IMG/VR virus record: IMGVR_UViG_3300008954_003300
Location: 1 to 35,679 of that record
Direction: 5' to 3' (one strand)
Length of the DNA: 35,679 nt
DNA from: a virus
Shown: positions 15,417-24,016 of the stretch, one piece after another
How positions within the stretch are numbered: position 1 is the first letter of the stretch
Layout of the letters: each line of letters opens with the position of its first letter
Program-made: the position numbers and the translations under genes
Notes under the pieces: generated by a model
What the model saw: only the letters and a program-made list of their open reading frames with translations
Database searches by the model: none
What the model was told of the DNA's origin: nothing

Positions 15417-15870
15417 TAAAGAATTTGACAGTATATTTTCGCCCAAGAAAAAAATCGATATATCCTCTCACATCACTGAGATTGTATTGAATAATAAAAT
15501 AGAATGGGTCAATAAAAAAAACGGACTAGATAATAAGCCTAGGTGTGATTTTTGGTCCAAGGACAAGGCTGACTCAAATCCAGAGTTCAAGCAACTCCAA
15601 AAAGACTTCCGACTAGAAGTCACATACATTAAAAATCTTTTAAAAATATTTAGTTCTGTCACAGTATTGAAATACGTGAAGAGCAGGGGCATAATTACAT
15701 TTCGATACTTAACTCTTGATAAACAAAAGACTGTAATATACAATATGTTTCAAGAAGAGATCAAAAAAATCAAAGAAGAAAAAGCCAACAAAAAAAATAA
15801 AAAGACCTTAAACCCAGAGCTAAACTTCTCAAAGAGGGAGTCTAAGACTACAAACATAAGCGGAATCTAA
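15409..15870 (+). CDS. Unknown lysine-rich protein (153 aa)
   Basis: A strongly basic protein with Lys-rich stretches at both ends (PKKKIDISSH and EEIKKIKEEKANKKNKK). The middle (YIKNLLKIFSSVTVLKYVKSRGIITFRYLTL) has hydrophobic segments suited to a folded core. High positive charge and its place just before uvsX suggest nucleic-acid binding, which is inference only. Its TAA overlaps the uvsX ATG as TAATG, coupling the two. No homologue recognised. Confidence 0.65.
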   Translation: MNNKEFDSIFSPKKKIDISSHITEIVLNNKIEWVNKKNGLDNKPRCDFWSKDKADSNPEFKQLQKDFRLEVTYIKNLLKIFSSVTVLKYVKSRGIITFRYLTLDKQKTVIYNMFQEEIKKIKEEKANKKNKKTLNPELNFSKRESKTTNISGI

Positions 15871-16955
15871 TGGCAAAACAAAGCGAAATAAAACTAGATA
15901 ATTTTTTAATCCCTTCCTCATTCCTTGAGGAGCAGCAAGGGCGAATTTTTAACACCTGTCTATCAATGGACATAGCTCTCTCTGGGGGGATTCCAGAAGG
16001 AATCAGCGTGCTGTTAAGCGGTAAGCCGAAGGTGGGCAAAACTACCCTAGCCTTGCACTACGTGCAAAAGTGTCACATGGATGACCCTGAAAAGAAGTGC
16101 TTTTTCTTTGACGTTGAAGGGAGGCTACGGACAGAGCTTCTTGACTGTTTCCCGCATATAAATAAAGACAATTTAAATATCGTAAGATCCAATGACTCAA
16201 AAATATTAACCGCAGAAGATTATCTTAATTTAATTTATGAAACTCTAAAAGACTATCCGAAGTGCATTTGTATACTGGACTCTGTGGCCGCACTGTGTCC
16301 TGAGGCAGAACTTTCGTCAAACATTGGTGATTCTGTAAAAATGGCTAGCACCGCTACTCTTATGTATAAAATGTTTAGACGCGTTAGCCAAATACTTTCA
16401 GTAACACAATCTACGTTTATTGCGTTGACTCATATGATTTCTAATCCCAATCCTGGAATTGGAAAAAGAAGCTTTTCGGTAGGGGGGAATGCCCCTCAAT
16501 ACGGAGCATCAGTTTGGATCGAAGCGCCTTGGAAGACGGATATAAAAGATAATGCTAACAACAACATTGGCCAAGTTGCCAACTTTACAGTTGTTTCGTC
16601 GGCTCTAGGGCCGCCAGGATCCGTAGTCCCTGTTCCTATAATTTACGGAAGAGGCGTAGATGAGGAAGTAGACCTGTTTAATGTAGCTCAAGATTTTGGG
16701 TTAATAAGCAGGGCTGGAGCTTGGTATTCAATAGAGCCTTCAATACTAGGACTTGACATGGATGACATAAAATTACAAGGACAATCGGCGGTTGTCAATC
16801 TATTAAAAACAAATAGAGAAGTCTACAATGCTATTGATAGACACATACGGTCAATGACAATAACGGAAACAGAACATGAAAGTAAGATCAATACGAAACC
16901 CAGAAATGCTGACGACTTGGGACTTAAAGCCCAGCAAGTGGCCTCTGAAGTCTAA
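15870..16955 (+). CDS. uvsX: RecA/UvsX-like recombinase
   Basis: A 361-residue strand-exchange ATPase. Walker A is GKPKVGKT (51-58), FFFDVEG near 83-89 has the conserved acidic residue after the second strand, CILDSVAAL near 133-141 is Walker B, and LTHMISNP...GNAPQYGASVWIEA near 190-215 covers the loop 2/DNA-contact region. The overall layout fits phage UvsX proteins rather than bacterial RecA. It would form filaments on single-stranded phage DNA for recombination-dependent replication and repair. A nuclease and a UvsY-like protein follow immediately, making a recombination unit. Confidence 0.88.
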   Translation: MAKQSEIKLDNFLIPSSFLEEQQGRIFNTCLSMDIALSGGIPEGISVLLSGKPKVGKTTLALHYVQKCHMDDPEKKCFFFDVEGRLRTELLDCFPHINKDNLNIVRSNDSKILTAEDYLNLIYETLKDYPKCICILDSVAALCPEAELSSNIGDSVKMASTATLMYKMFRRVSQILSVTQSTFIALTHMISNPNPGIGKRSFSVGGNAPQYGASVWIEAPWKTDIKDNANNNIGQVANFTVVSSALGPPGSVVPVPIIYGRGVDEEVDLFNVAQDFGLISRAGAWYSIEPSILGLDMDDIKLQGQSAVVNLLKTNREVYNAIDRHIRSMTITETEHESKINTKPRNADDLGLKAQQVASEV

Positions 16956-17280
16956 GGCTTCATGTCGCTCGTCAATACAACACGAAGTAGGAGCTTTTCT
17001 GTCTGAAAAATTTCCGTTCGATCCGTTGTTGGAGGATGTAACCATCCCAGAAAGCCGCATGTCTTTGGACTTCTTTTTACCCCAAAGAATGATTGCAGTA
17101 GAAGTTCAAGGAGTACAGCATTACCAAATGAACCCATTTTTCCATAAGACAAAGGCAGACTTTCAAAAACAACAAAAGAGAGATCGTGATAAAGTATTTT
17201 TTTGCGAGCTTAATAGCATTAATCTGTTGACGGTACAATCGGTTGATGAACTGCGGAGAGAATTTAATGATTCCAACTAA
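16906..17280 (+). CDS. PD-(D/E)XK endonuclease-like protein
   Basis: ATG 16906 overlaps uvsX by 50 bases; ATG 16876 would overlap by 80, and either may be used. With ATG 16906 the protein has 124 residues. The core reads SSIQHEVGAFL, then RMSLDFFLP and IAVEVQGVQHY near 50-75, giving the E...D...E-x-Q active-site arrangement of small restriction-endonuclease-fold enzymes (Vsr and resolvase-like phage proteins), followed by FFHKTKADFQKQQKRDRDKVFFCE. Being wedged between UvsX and a UvsY-like gene suggests it processes recombination intermediates. Substrate not known; fold by motif only. Confidence 0.65.
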   Translation: MLTTWDLKPSKWPLKSKASCRSSIQHEVGAFLSEKFPFDPLLEDVTIPESRMSLDFFLPQRMIAVEVQGVQHYQMNPFFHKTKADFQKQQKRDRDKVFFCELNSINLLTVQSVDELRREFNDSN

Positions 17281-17722
17281 GGCCGAAATACAAGAGAAGA
17301 TGGCTGAATTTAAAAGAGGCCTGAAACTTGTCAATCTACAGATACCATCAGAAATAGAGTCAATACTAAGCCATGGTAGAGAGTACCTTAAAAAGACTCC
17401 ACGAGAAGACCTTTGTGTAGATTCAGTAAGGCTAGCGCAGTATAGCCTATACCTAAGGTCCGAGATGAACCGGCTTAAATCAAACGTGTATTGGTGCGAA
17501 GCCAATATTAACAGCATCATTGGTCGCGAAACCAACAATACTGAGGGGTATGGCCTAAAAGAAAAATCACTCGTGATAATAAGAAACGACCCCGTGGCTA
17601 GAGATCTTGAGGGAATTAAAACGCTTTGTGAAACACAGCTAATCTCTCTAGAGGACTTAGACAGGAAAGTGGACTTTATATCGTCCTGTATGAAAAATCT
17701 ATCCTTTGAAAGGAGAACATAA
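17267..17722 (+). CDS. Helical protein resembling UvsY recombination mediator
   Basis: ATG 17267 has GGAG at 17254-17257, 9 bases upstream, so the earlier in-frame ATG at 17243 is not preferred; 151 residues. The protein is almost all helical. It matches the order of T4 UvsY: an early [21 protein letters not shown] helix, a [20 protein letters not shown] turn and an [22 protein letters not shown] terminal helix. UvsY loads UvsX onto SSB-coated single strands as a hexamer. Length (T4 UvsY is 137) and the gene's place near uvsX support the call, but sequence identity is low. Confidence 0.55.
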   Translation: MIPTKAEIQEKMAEFKRGLKLVNLQIPSEIESILSHGREYLKKTPREDLCVDSVRLAQYSLYLRSEMNRLKSNVYWCEANINSIIGRETNNTEGYGLKEKSLVIIRNDPVARDLEGIKTLCETQLISLEDLDRKVDFISSCMKNLSFERRT

Positions 17723-18753
17723 TGAATGACCAAGAAACAAAATTAGATTATTGCGACGTACTAATACGGCCTAAGAGGTCAACCCTCTCATCTCGAAAAG
17801 AAGTAGATTTGTCTAGATCCTTTAAATTTAGAAACGGAAAGACTTGGACGGGAGTTCCTATTGTCGCAGCGAACATGGATACCGTTGGCACATTAGAAAT
17901 GGCAAGAGTGCTTACAGAGTATAATATGTTAACCTGCACAAGTAAGCATATCAACGACTGGGAGACAGATGGAGATTTTAAAAATCGTAATATCGCCGTT
18001 TCGTTTGGAATGGGAGAAGATGATGAGCAGTGGTTATTTTCTCATATGCAAGGATCAAAAGACTTCGTACAACATAAAGATTTCTTTTGCCTAGATGTGG
18101 CAAATGGCTACACGCAACGGTTTATTGATTATGTTAAGAATGTTCGTGAGATTTGGCCAGATAAAATTATTATTGCAGGGAATGTAGTAACAGGAGAAAT
18201 GGTAGAAGCCCTTCTTTTGGCAGGAGCAGATATAGTGAAAATTGGCATAGGCCCAGGGAGCGTCTGTACTACTCGCCTAGTAACGGGAGTAGGATATCCC
18301 CAGCTATCAGCGGTCGCAGAATGCGCCGATTCGGCTCATGGCATGGGGGGTTATATCATGGCGGACGGAGGGTGCGTCTGCACAGGAGATGTATGCAAAG
18401 CGTTCGGAGCTGGAGCTGATTTTGTTATGTTGGGGGGCCTGTTATCTGGACACGATGAGTGTGAGGGCGATGTTATTACAGATGCCGATAGCGGAGAGAG
18501 CCATAAGGTTTTTTATGGAATGTCTAGTGAAACAGCTATGAAAAAACACAACGGGGGCGTGGCTGTATACAGGGCATCTGAAGGCAAAACAGTTAAGGTT
18601 AAGTATAAAGGCCCTGTTTCTGACACTATTTCCAGTATACTGGGGGGTCTTCGTTCAGCTTGTACGTATGTTGGCGCTTCAAAAATAAAGTATTTACCCA
18701 AATGCACCACTTTTATAAAAGTTAATAGACAATCAAATGAGGTATACAAATGA
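17722..18753 (+). CDS. guaC: GMP reductase
   Basis: A 343-residue enzyme that converts GMP to IMP and ammonia with NADPH. The whole chain follows E. coli Gua[12 protein letters not shown] (12-22), AANMDTVGT (49-57), [10 protein letters not shown] (151-160), [11 protein letters not shown] with the catalytic Cys182, [35 protein letters not shown]...EGKTVK, and [12 protein letters not shown] near the end. It lacks the CBS domains and length of IMP dehydrogenase. GuaC is not a usual phage gene. Between recombination and helicase genes it may shift salvaged guanine nucleotides toward adenine nucleotides during infection. AAGGAGA precedes the ATG, and TAATG couples it upstream. Confidence 0.95.
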   Translation: MNDQETKLDYCDVLIRPKRSTLSSRKEVDLSRSFKFRNGKTWTGVPIVAANMDTVGTLEMARVLTEYNMLTCTSKHINDWETDGDFKNRNIAVSFGMGEDDEQWLFSHMQGSKDFVQHKDFFCLDVANGYTQRFIDYVKNVREIWPDKIIIAGNVVTGEMVEALLLAGADIVKIGIGPGSVCTTRLVTGVGYPQLSAVAECADSAHGMGGYIMADGGCVCTGDVCKAFGAGADFVMLGGLLSGHDECEGDVITDADSGESHKVFYGMSSETAMKKHNGGVAVYRASEGKTVKVKYKGPVSDTISSILGGLRSACTYVGASKIKYLPKCTTFIKVNRQSNEVYK

Positions 18754-19310
18754 ATATTAAAGAAAATTTAAAGATGGCGATAGAATCATCTGACTGGAAG
18801 GGAGTTTGCGAGATTTACCAATCGATGTTTGGTGAAACGATTAATGCTCCTGATGTAAACAATAGCGCTTTAAATAAGCCACTTTTAGAGAGGATAAGCA
18901 AGGGGCTTAGCGATCTTCAAGGCATGGTAGAATTAGATTATTCTGCACAAGAATATGACAGCTTTGTTGTTATAGACGAAGAGGACGAAGTTGACACAGA
19001 GGAAGATCAAGAAAATTTTAATGACCCTTCCGTCGTAGTCTCCTCGTCATCTTCTGAATGGGAAAAGGGCGTAAGCGTTGAGTTTGTGTCTAGCTCCGAA
19101 TTTGTTTTACCTGAAGACAGCTTAGAGGGATACGATGAGGCTTTAAAAAGCCATAACAAAAGAAGCAGGTCTTCTAGGGAGGCCTATAAGGCTAAAATGA
19201 TAAAATGCTCGAAGTGCAGCGTGGAATTTGACTATAATAAAGAATACCCTGTCGGTATGCTAGACTCCTCCAGAGGAATTAGATGCAACAAATGTCGAAT
19301 GGCAACGTGA
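18750..19310 (+). CDS. Acidic protein with C-terminal zinc finger, upstream of the helicase
   Basis: A 186-residue protein joined to guaC by ATGA. Residues about 65-110 are strongly acidic with a Ser run ([14 protein letters not shown] and [10 protein letters not shown]). A basic segment [15 protein letters not shown] follows. The end has CSKC (near 151-154) and CNKC (near 179-182) separated by about 25 residues, fitting a four-Cys zinc ribbon. Overlap with the DnaB-type helicase gene (28 bases) makes a helicase-loading or replisome-adaptor role worth testing, but no loader family is recognised. Confidence 0.65.
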   Translation: MNIKENLKMAIESSDWKGVCEIYQSMFGETINAPDVNNSALNKPLLERISKGLSDLQGMVELDYSAQEYDSFVVIDEEDEVDTEEDQENFNDPSVVVSSSSSEWEKGVSVEFVSSSEFVLPEDSLEGYDEALKSHNKRSRSSREAYKAKMIKCSKCSVEFDYNKEYPVGMLDSSRGIRCNKCRMAT

Positions 19311-20764
19311 AACCAGAAGTTTGCTCTGACGTAATATCAGAAGAGAGCGTCCTGTCGTTTGTACTTCAAAACGGATCTGGGGCAGCTAGTGTCCTAGGGT
19401 TTCAGATAGAGGCCTCCGATTTCACCTCCAGTCTACGTCAATCAGTCTACAAGTGCTGCCTAGACTTGTGTGAAGAATCTGATGTGGATAGCGTTTTAAC
19501 CAACTCTATTCTTTCTAGGGCCAAGTATCTTGGTATAGACAAAATTGTCTGTACGGAAGGTTCTATAGAATATATTGACAACCTAAGGTCTTCTCCTGTT
19601 TCCGAAGGCGAAATGGAATCTATTATTCGCAAGGTAAAGTTTTGGTCAATATCGCGAAGCCTCAAAGATCGACTATCGTCTTCAATAAAGTATATAGACT
19701 CGTTAACAGGAAACGAGGGGGCGCTTGACGTAATATCTAATACAGAAGAGTCGGTGTTCGGCTTTTTGCCTGATTTAATCAAAGGAGAAGACATAGTTAA
19801 TTTGGGCGATTGTGCATTAGAGCATATTGAATACATAGCGCAAAACCCCATGACCCAGGCGGGACTTCCTACTGGATACATGAGGTATGACCAAGCTATT
19901 GGGGGTGGCTACAGAAGAGGCACAGTTAATGTGATTGGTGCCAGGCCCAAGGTTGGCAAGAGTACTTTTTGTCTAAATCTTGCTAAGAATGTAGCGTCTA
20001 ACAATATACCAGTCCTGTACCTAGATACGGAAATGAAAAAAGAAACACAGGCGTCCAAGCTGGTGTCGTTGGTTTCAAAGGTTAGTTTAAATTCTATTGA
20101 AACTGGGGAGTTTGCTACAAAAGAAAACCTAAGTGCTGCTGTATCTAACTCATTAAAGGATATATCGTTGTTGCCTATTAGCCACGTAAGCGCTTCCGGA
20201 AAGAAGCCTGCAGAACTGTTGTCGGTGGTTCGAAGATGGCTAAGCAGCACAGTCGGGAAAGACAAAAACGGACACACTAATGACTGCTTAATTATCTTGG
20301 ATTATCTAAAAACTATGGACATGGGGGACTTGGGTAATAATCAAGAGTATCAATACCTAGGTGACTTTATAACAAAAATGCACAATTTTGCAATTAAATA
20401 CGATGTTCCAATATTGTCCACGGTTCAGTTAAACAGAGATGGAATTAACAGAGAGGATGGGGGAGTGGTATCGGGAAGCGACAGAATCTTGTGGCTTTGT
20501 TCCAGTTTGGCGTTTTTAAAGAAAAAGACAGATGAGGATGTTGCTGCCGGAGATTCAAAGGCCAATGGTGATCGTAAAATGATTGTAATCGATACTAGGT
20601 ATGGATGTGGCATGGATGCTAGTTGTGAATATGTAAATATGCTATGTAATTTAGATAGATGCGAAATGGTGGAGGGAAAGTACAATTACGAAATACTGGA
20701 TAGCGCCAATAGCCTTACGGGAGACGGTTCATATGACGACGACAGCGAATCATTCGAATTTTAA
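19283..20764 (+). CDS. dnaB: Replicative DNA helicase, DnaB-like
   Basis: A 493-residue hexameric 5'-3' helicase. An N-terminal DnaB-type domain spans about 15-125, then a linker and a RecA-like C-terminal domain with Walker A GARPKVGKST (219-228), LYLDTEM near 244-250 (the catalytic acid) and Walker B CLIILDYLK near 337-345. STVQLN and the SDRILWLCSSLAFLKKK segment fit the H3/H4 and arginine-finger regions. The C-terminus is acidic (DDDSESFEF). ATG 19283 has AGAGGA 5 bases upstream. It overlaps the zinc-finger gene before it and the primase gene after it, so the three are probably made together. Confidence 0.9.
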   Translation: MQQMSNGNVKPEVCSDVISEESVLSFVLQNGSGAASVLGFQIEASDFTSSLRQSVYKCCLDLCEESDVDSVLTNSILSRAKYLGIDKIVCTEGSIEYIDNLRSSPVSEGEMESIIRKVKFWSISRSLKDRLSSSIKYIDSLTGNEGALDVISNTEESVFGFLPDLIKGEDIVNLGDCALEHIEYIAQNPMTQAGLPTGYMRYDQAIGGGYRRGTVNVIGARPKVGKSTFCLNLAKNVASNNIPVLYLDTEMKKETQASKLVSLVSKVSLNSIETGEFATKENLSAAVSNSLKDISLLPISHVSASGKKPAELLSVVRRWLSSTVGKDKNGHTNDCLIILDYLKTMDMGDLGNNQEYQYLGDFITKMHNFAIKYDVPILSTVQLNRDGINREDGGVVSGSDRILWLCSSLAFLKKKTDEDVAAGDSKANGDRKMIVIDTRYGCGMDASCEYVNMLCNLDRCEMVEGKYNYEILDSANSLTGDGSYDDDSESFEF

Positions 20765-21794
20765 AGAAGAAGACATAGTCAGGATCAAGGCTATATCAAA
20801 AAAGTTTGATGTAGAAATACTCGAAGCGCTGGGTGTTGATTCGTTTAGTGACAGGGGGGTTCAGGGGTGCTGCCCCGTACATGGAGGAGACAATCCTACC
20901 GCCTTTTGTTATGATACCAGCAAAAAAATCTGGTCTTGTTTTACGCAGCATTGTCAAAAACAATACGGTAATGACATTATAGGATTGATCAGATCCCTAA
21001 AAGAGTTCTCTTTTTCTGAAGCCGTAACTTGGATCGATGAAAAAATCGGAATTAATAACGACATAAAAATAGAAGATATCTATAGTTCGATTTCTATAGA
21101 AGAGTACATGCATCAAAAGCCCGCAGTTAATGAAACTATACCAGAATCCAAGTTGGAAAATTTATCAAAAGACTGTTCCTCTTTATCTGGAAGAAACTTT
21201 AAAAAAGAAACCTTCGAACACTTTTCTGTTGGCCTATGCGAATCTTCCAAAATTATACACCAGAGAGTAATGATCCCAATTAGGGATGCGGATGGAATGA
21301 TAGTGGGTTTTACCGGCAGGTCTATTCACGACCTTAACGCCTCAACAGGAGGGTATCATCCTCCCTCATTTTCGCCGCAGAACAACTCCGGTCGATTCTT
21401 TTCAAAATGGAGGACATATCCTAAGAATTTTAATAAAAGCGTAGAGCTTTATAATTTTCATGAAGCAAAGGCTCACATACAAAAAAGTAACACATGTTTC
21501 ATTGTGGAGGGGCCATTTGACCTGTGGAGAATGTGGGAGATGGGGGCCAAAAACTGTGTGTCAACTCTTGGCACAGGTCTAACAAAATATCAATCAGATA
21601 AACTAATATCTGCTGATTGTATAAACCTTTATATTTTATACGATTCCGACAAGGCCGGAAAAGAAGCGGCAGAAAAAATCTCCGAAAGATTTAATAGTGA
21701 TTTTCATGTGTATAATATAACGCTTCCTGAAAATACAGACCCGGCATCTATGTCACAAGATTTCTTTGACTTAAAAATAAGACCTTTATTATGA
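20733..21794 (+). CDS. dnaG: DNA primase, DnaG-type
   Basis: A 353-residue primase with a CHC2 zinc finger (C47-x2-H50-x18-C69-x4-C74) and a TOPRIM domain: VEGPFDLWRM with Glu259, and LYDSDKAGKEA with Asp304 and Asp306. The VMIPIRDADGMIVGFTGR segment belongs to the catalytic core. It is much shorter than bacterial DnaG (about 580) and lacks the helicase-binding C-terminal domain, a common phage form. It overlaps the helicase gene by 32 bases. It would lay RNA primers for the polymerase encoded downstream. Confidence 0.88.
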   Translation: MTTTANHSNFKEEDIVRIKAISKKFDVEILEALGVDSFSDRGVQGCCPVHGGDNPTAFCYDTSKKIWSCFTQHCQKQYGNDIIGLIRSLKEFSFSEAVTWIDEKIGINNDIKIEDIYSSISIEEYMHQKPAVNETIPESKLENLSKDCSSLSGRNFKKETFEHFSVGLCESSKIIHQRVMIPIRDADGMIVGFTGRSIHDLNASTGGYHPPSFSPQNNSGRFFSKWRTYPKNFNKSVELYNFHEAKAHIQKSNTCFIVEGPFDLWRMWEMGAKNCVSTLGTGLTKYQSDKLISADCINLYILYDSDKAGKEAAEKISERFNSDFHVYNITLPENTDPASMSQDFFDLKIRPLL

Positions 21795-21961
21795 ATGACA
21801 ACGATATTTGCCTAGAATATATAATAACCCAGAAGAACCCACTTCTGTTGTTATGCAGCCAAACACAAGAAATTATTTCCCTAGAATGGGTAGTGGAGTC
21901 AGTTACGAATGAAGAGCAAAGTAATACTAGTGACGGGACGAGCGCAAAGCGGGAAAAATAG
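21791..21961 (+). CDS. Small unknown protein (56 aa) coupled to primase
   Basis: ATG 21791 makes an ATGA junction with the primase stop, and the frame runs 56 codons to TAG 21959-21961, overlapping the dNMP kinase gene by 53 bases. The product starts MNDNDICLEYIITQKNPLLL and ends in a polar, Thr/Ser/Lys-rich stretch. Without it there would be a 114-base gap, which is unusual in this tightly packed region. No homology is recognised, and the long overlap is a point against it. Confidence 0.45.
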   Translation: MNDNDICLEYIITQKNPLLLLCSQTQEIISLEWVVESVTNEEQSNTSDGTSAKREK

Positions 21962-22613
21962 CGCGTGTGAACATATAAAGCTGAGACTAAAGGGCCTTGG
22001 ATTTTCCTCCAAATTATACGCTTTTGCGGACCCCCTTAAGGAAATTTGCGTAGGGCTATTTGGCCTGACTCCGTCTCAGTGTTGGGGAGAAAACAAATAC
22101 AAAGACGAGGAAACGGAGTTCTTTTGGAAAGACTTGCCATTCTCTGGCGAGGCTTTGGCCAAGCTTATGGATGACATGTCAACCGATAAAAAGCTTATAC
22201 GAACAAGCGATAAAATGACTGCTCGGCAAGTCATGCAAGTGTGGGGAACAGACATTTTTAGAAAATTTTACAACAGCTGTTGGGTAAATACCACCATATC
22301 TTCGATAGATAAGGACGGGTTTGACTACGCACTAGTGTGTGACGCAAGATTCCCTAACGAGCTTGATGCATTTAAGAATCGCCAACCTTTGGTGGTAAGA
22401 CTGACTAGAAACATTAAAAATCTATCGCATGACAGCGAAACGCTGTTAGATGATTACGAATGGAACAAATTTAAATTTTATACAATAATAGACAATTCAG
22501 ATATGACAGTAGACGACAAGAATCATTTTGTAGACTTAGCTTTGGAGAACTTCCTTGAAAGTAATGATAACCGGACACCGCCCCAACAAACTGGGCGGGT
22601 ATTCAGCAGATAA
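21909..22613 (+). CDS. Deoxynucleoside monophosphate kinase
   Basis: A 234-residue P-loop kinase similar to phage T4 gp1. GRAQSGKN (10-17) is Walker A. YAFADPLKEI, the TARQVMQVWGTDIFRKF segment and VCDARFPNELDAF are characteristic of the phage dNMP kinase family; the last contains the Asp-Arg pair that binds phosphate. It phosphorylates dNMPs from host DNA breakdown and new synthesis to dNDPs, working with NrdJ and Dut. It overlaps the small gene upstream and the SLOG gene downstream (59 bases); the overlapping C-terminal residues look non-conserved. Confidence 0.85.
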   Translation: MKSKVILVTGRAQSGKNSACEHIKLRLKGLGFSSKLYAFADPLKEICVGLFGLTPSQCWGENKYKDEETEFFWKDLPFSGEALAKLMDDMSTDKKLIRTSDKMTARQVMQVWGTDIFRKFYNSCWVNTTISSIDKDGFDYALVCDARFPNELDAFKNRQPLVVRLTRNIKNLSHDSETLLDDYEWNKFKFYTIIDNSDMTVDDKNHFVDLALENFLESNDNRTPPQQTGRVFSR

Positions 22614-23031
22614 TCCTATAGCTAAAAAAGTACAAGGTGAGATCAGAAATCTGCTGAACAACCTAAATGAAATAGTTCCGGTTACTGGAATAACAGGAAT
22701 GGCTATTGGGTCTGATCAGTATTTTGCTAGGGCTTGTCTAGATCTAGAGATCCCCTATATTTCCTACATCCCATTTGAAGGTCAAGACAATTTGTGGCCG
22801 ACCCCCACTAGGGAGGACTACAACTATCTTATATCTCAATCATTAGATATAGTAAAAGTTAGTGACGGTAATTATACCCCCAAAAAAATGAAACTCAGAA
22901 ATATTGCGATGTCCGATGATGCCGACCTAGCCGTGGCGGTTTGGGATGGGTCTAAAAATGGAGGCACATATCATTGCATTTCATACCTAAGAAGCAAGGG
23001 AAAAGTACCTATAATATTCATCGAGGCATAA
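22555..23031 (+). CDS. SLOG-family protein (DUF1273/YspA-like)
   Basis: TTG 22555 is 7 bases after GGAGA and is probably the start; ATG 22564 in the same frame is the alternative. The sequence MITGHRPNKLGGY, then TGMAIGSDQYFARACL near 47-62, YIPFEGQDNLWP near 72-83, and NYTPKKMKLRN and LAVAVWDGSKNGGT is the standard phage SLOG/DUF1273 pattern, a Rossmann-like fold related to DprA and lysine-decarboxylase-like proteins. SLOG proteins bind nucleotides or nucleotide-derived signals; the phage version's role is unproven. It sits in the replication block between dNMP kinase and a RecB-like nuclease. Confidence 0.8.
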   Translation: MKVMITGHRPNKLGGYSADNPIAKKVQGEIRNLLNNLNEIVPVTGITGMAIGSDQYFARACLDLEIPYISYIPFEGQDNLWPTPTREDYNYLISQSLDIVKVSDGNYTPKKMKLRNIAMSDDADLAVAVWDGSKNGGTYHCISYLRSKGKVPIIFIEA

Positions 23032-23032
23032 G

Positions 23033-24016
23033 ATGAATATAGAATACGTCAGATCGTCGTCAGTAAATACATATGAAGGTTGTCAATTTCAATACTTCCT
23101 GGAATATGTATTAGGAATACCAAGCGCCTCTGGAAAGAAGGCGCTGCTCGGCACCATTGTTCACCATGTTTTGGAAATAATGGCCAGGGCAAAAAAGAAC
23201 AATAGAAAGCACGACTCATATACCGATCACGAAAATCTTCTTCGTATCTGTTGGGATAGATACATGAAGGAAGAGGGGCATAACTATGACATTAAAAATG
23301 CCGACTTGACATTCTGCAAAAAGACACTAAAAAAGGTTATAGACAGCCCGTACAATCCCCTGAATCTAAATGTTATTGATGTAGAAAAAAGATTTCAAAT
23401 TCCATTGACGACAGACGGCTTCAAGTTTGAGTATTACGATATAGTTAACAAGCTACAAAAAAGCGGATTTTATGAAATGAGGGGTACGTCTGATCTTGTT
23501 ACTGAGATTGATAGTGAAACCTTAGAAATAATAGACTGGAAAACAGGTTCCAGGAAAGACTGGAATACGGGCGTTTTAAAGGATTACGAATACCTGTCCT
23601 CAAAAGACATTCAAATAAGGATGTACGATTTGGCAATGTCCCTGATTTACCCTAAATATAAAACTAGGCTACTAACTGTTAATTTTATTAATGACGGGGG
23701 TCCATTTACAGTGACCTTTGATGATCAACAAAGAAAAGAAACCCTAGAAATACTAAGGACTAAAATCAACAAGATTAAATCTAACTGGCTACCAACTCGA
23801 CTAAAAGAAACAAAACCCAAAGATGCTCGGTGGAAATGTAAAAATGTATGCTTTTTTGGAAAAAACAAAACTAGTAGTGGATCGTGTTATTGTGATAACA
23901 TACATTCTTACATGATACATAATGGCATAGAAAAAACCATGGAAAGCGTTGCTAAAATAAGAGGGGAAATTAATGGGGACGGCGTGAAAACCTCTGATAG
24001 AAGGAACGTCTATTGA
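23033..24016 (+). CDS. RecB/Cas4-like PD-(D/E)XK exonuclease with Cys cluster
   Basis: A 327-residue nuclease. It begins SSSVNTYEGCQFQYFLEY with Cys17 in the usual C-x-x-x-F-x-L motif. GTIVHHVLE follows with active-site His44. MRGTSDLVTE (Asp154) and LEIIDWKTG (Asp168, Lys170) form the PD-(D/E)XK core, and QIRMYDLA near 194-201 is the Q-x3-Y motif. C269, C273, C285 and C287 near the end with Cys17 could hold a 4Fe-4S cluster, as in AddB and Cas4. It probably resects phage or host DNA ends during recombination. The stop overlaps the polymerase gene start as TGATG, placing both in one transcript. Confidence 0.83.
   Translation: MNIEYVRSSSVNTYEGCQFQYFLEYVLGIPSASGKKALLGTIVHHVLEIMARAKKNNRKHDSYTDHENLLRICWDRYMKEEGHNYDIKNADLTFCKKTLKKVIDSPYNPLNLNVIDVEKRFQIPLTTDGFKFEYYDIVNKLQKSGFYEMRGTSDLVTEIDSETLEIIDWKTGSRKDWNTGVLKDYEYLSSKDIQIRMYDLAMSLIYPKYKTRLLTVNFINDGGPFTVTFDDQQRKETLEILRTKINKIKSNWLPTRLKETKPKDARWKCKNVCFFGKNKTSSGSCYCDNIHSYMIHNGIEKTMESVAKIRGEINGDGVKTSDRRNVY

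Noticed and set aside
17077-17733. A 218-codon open frame on the - strand
   Set aside because: It lies opposite two well-placed + strand genes (nuclease and UvsY-like) and has no recognisable motif. All other genes run on the + strand.
17722-18753. GMP reductase as part of a 2-aminoadenine (Z) genome pathway
   Set aside because: No PurZ, DatZ or Z-specific polymerase gene is visible in the window; the polymerase is Pol III type.
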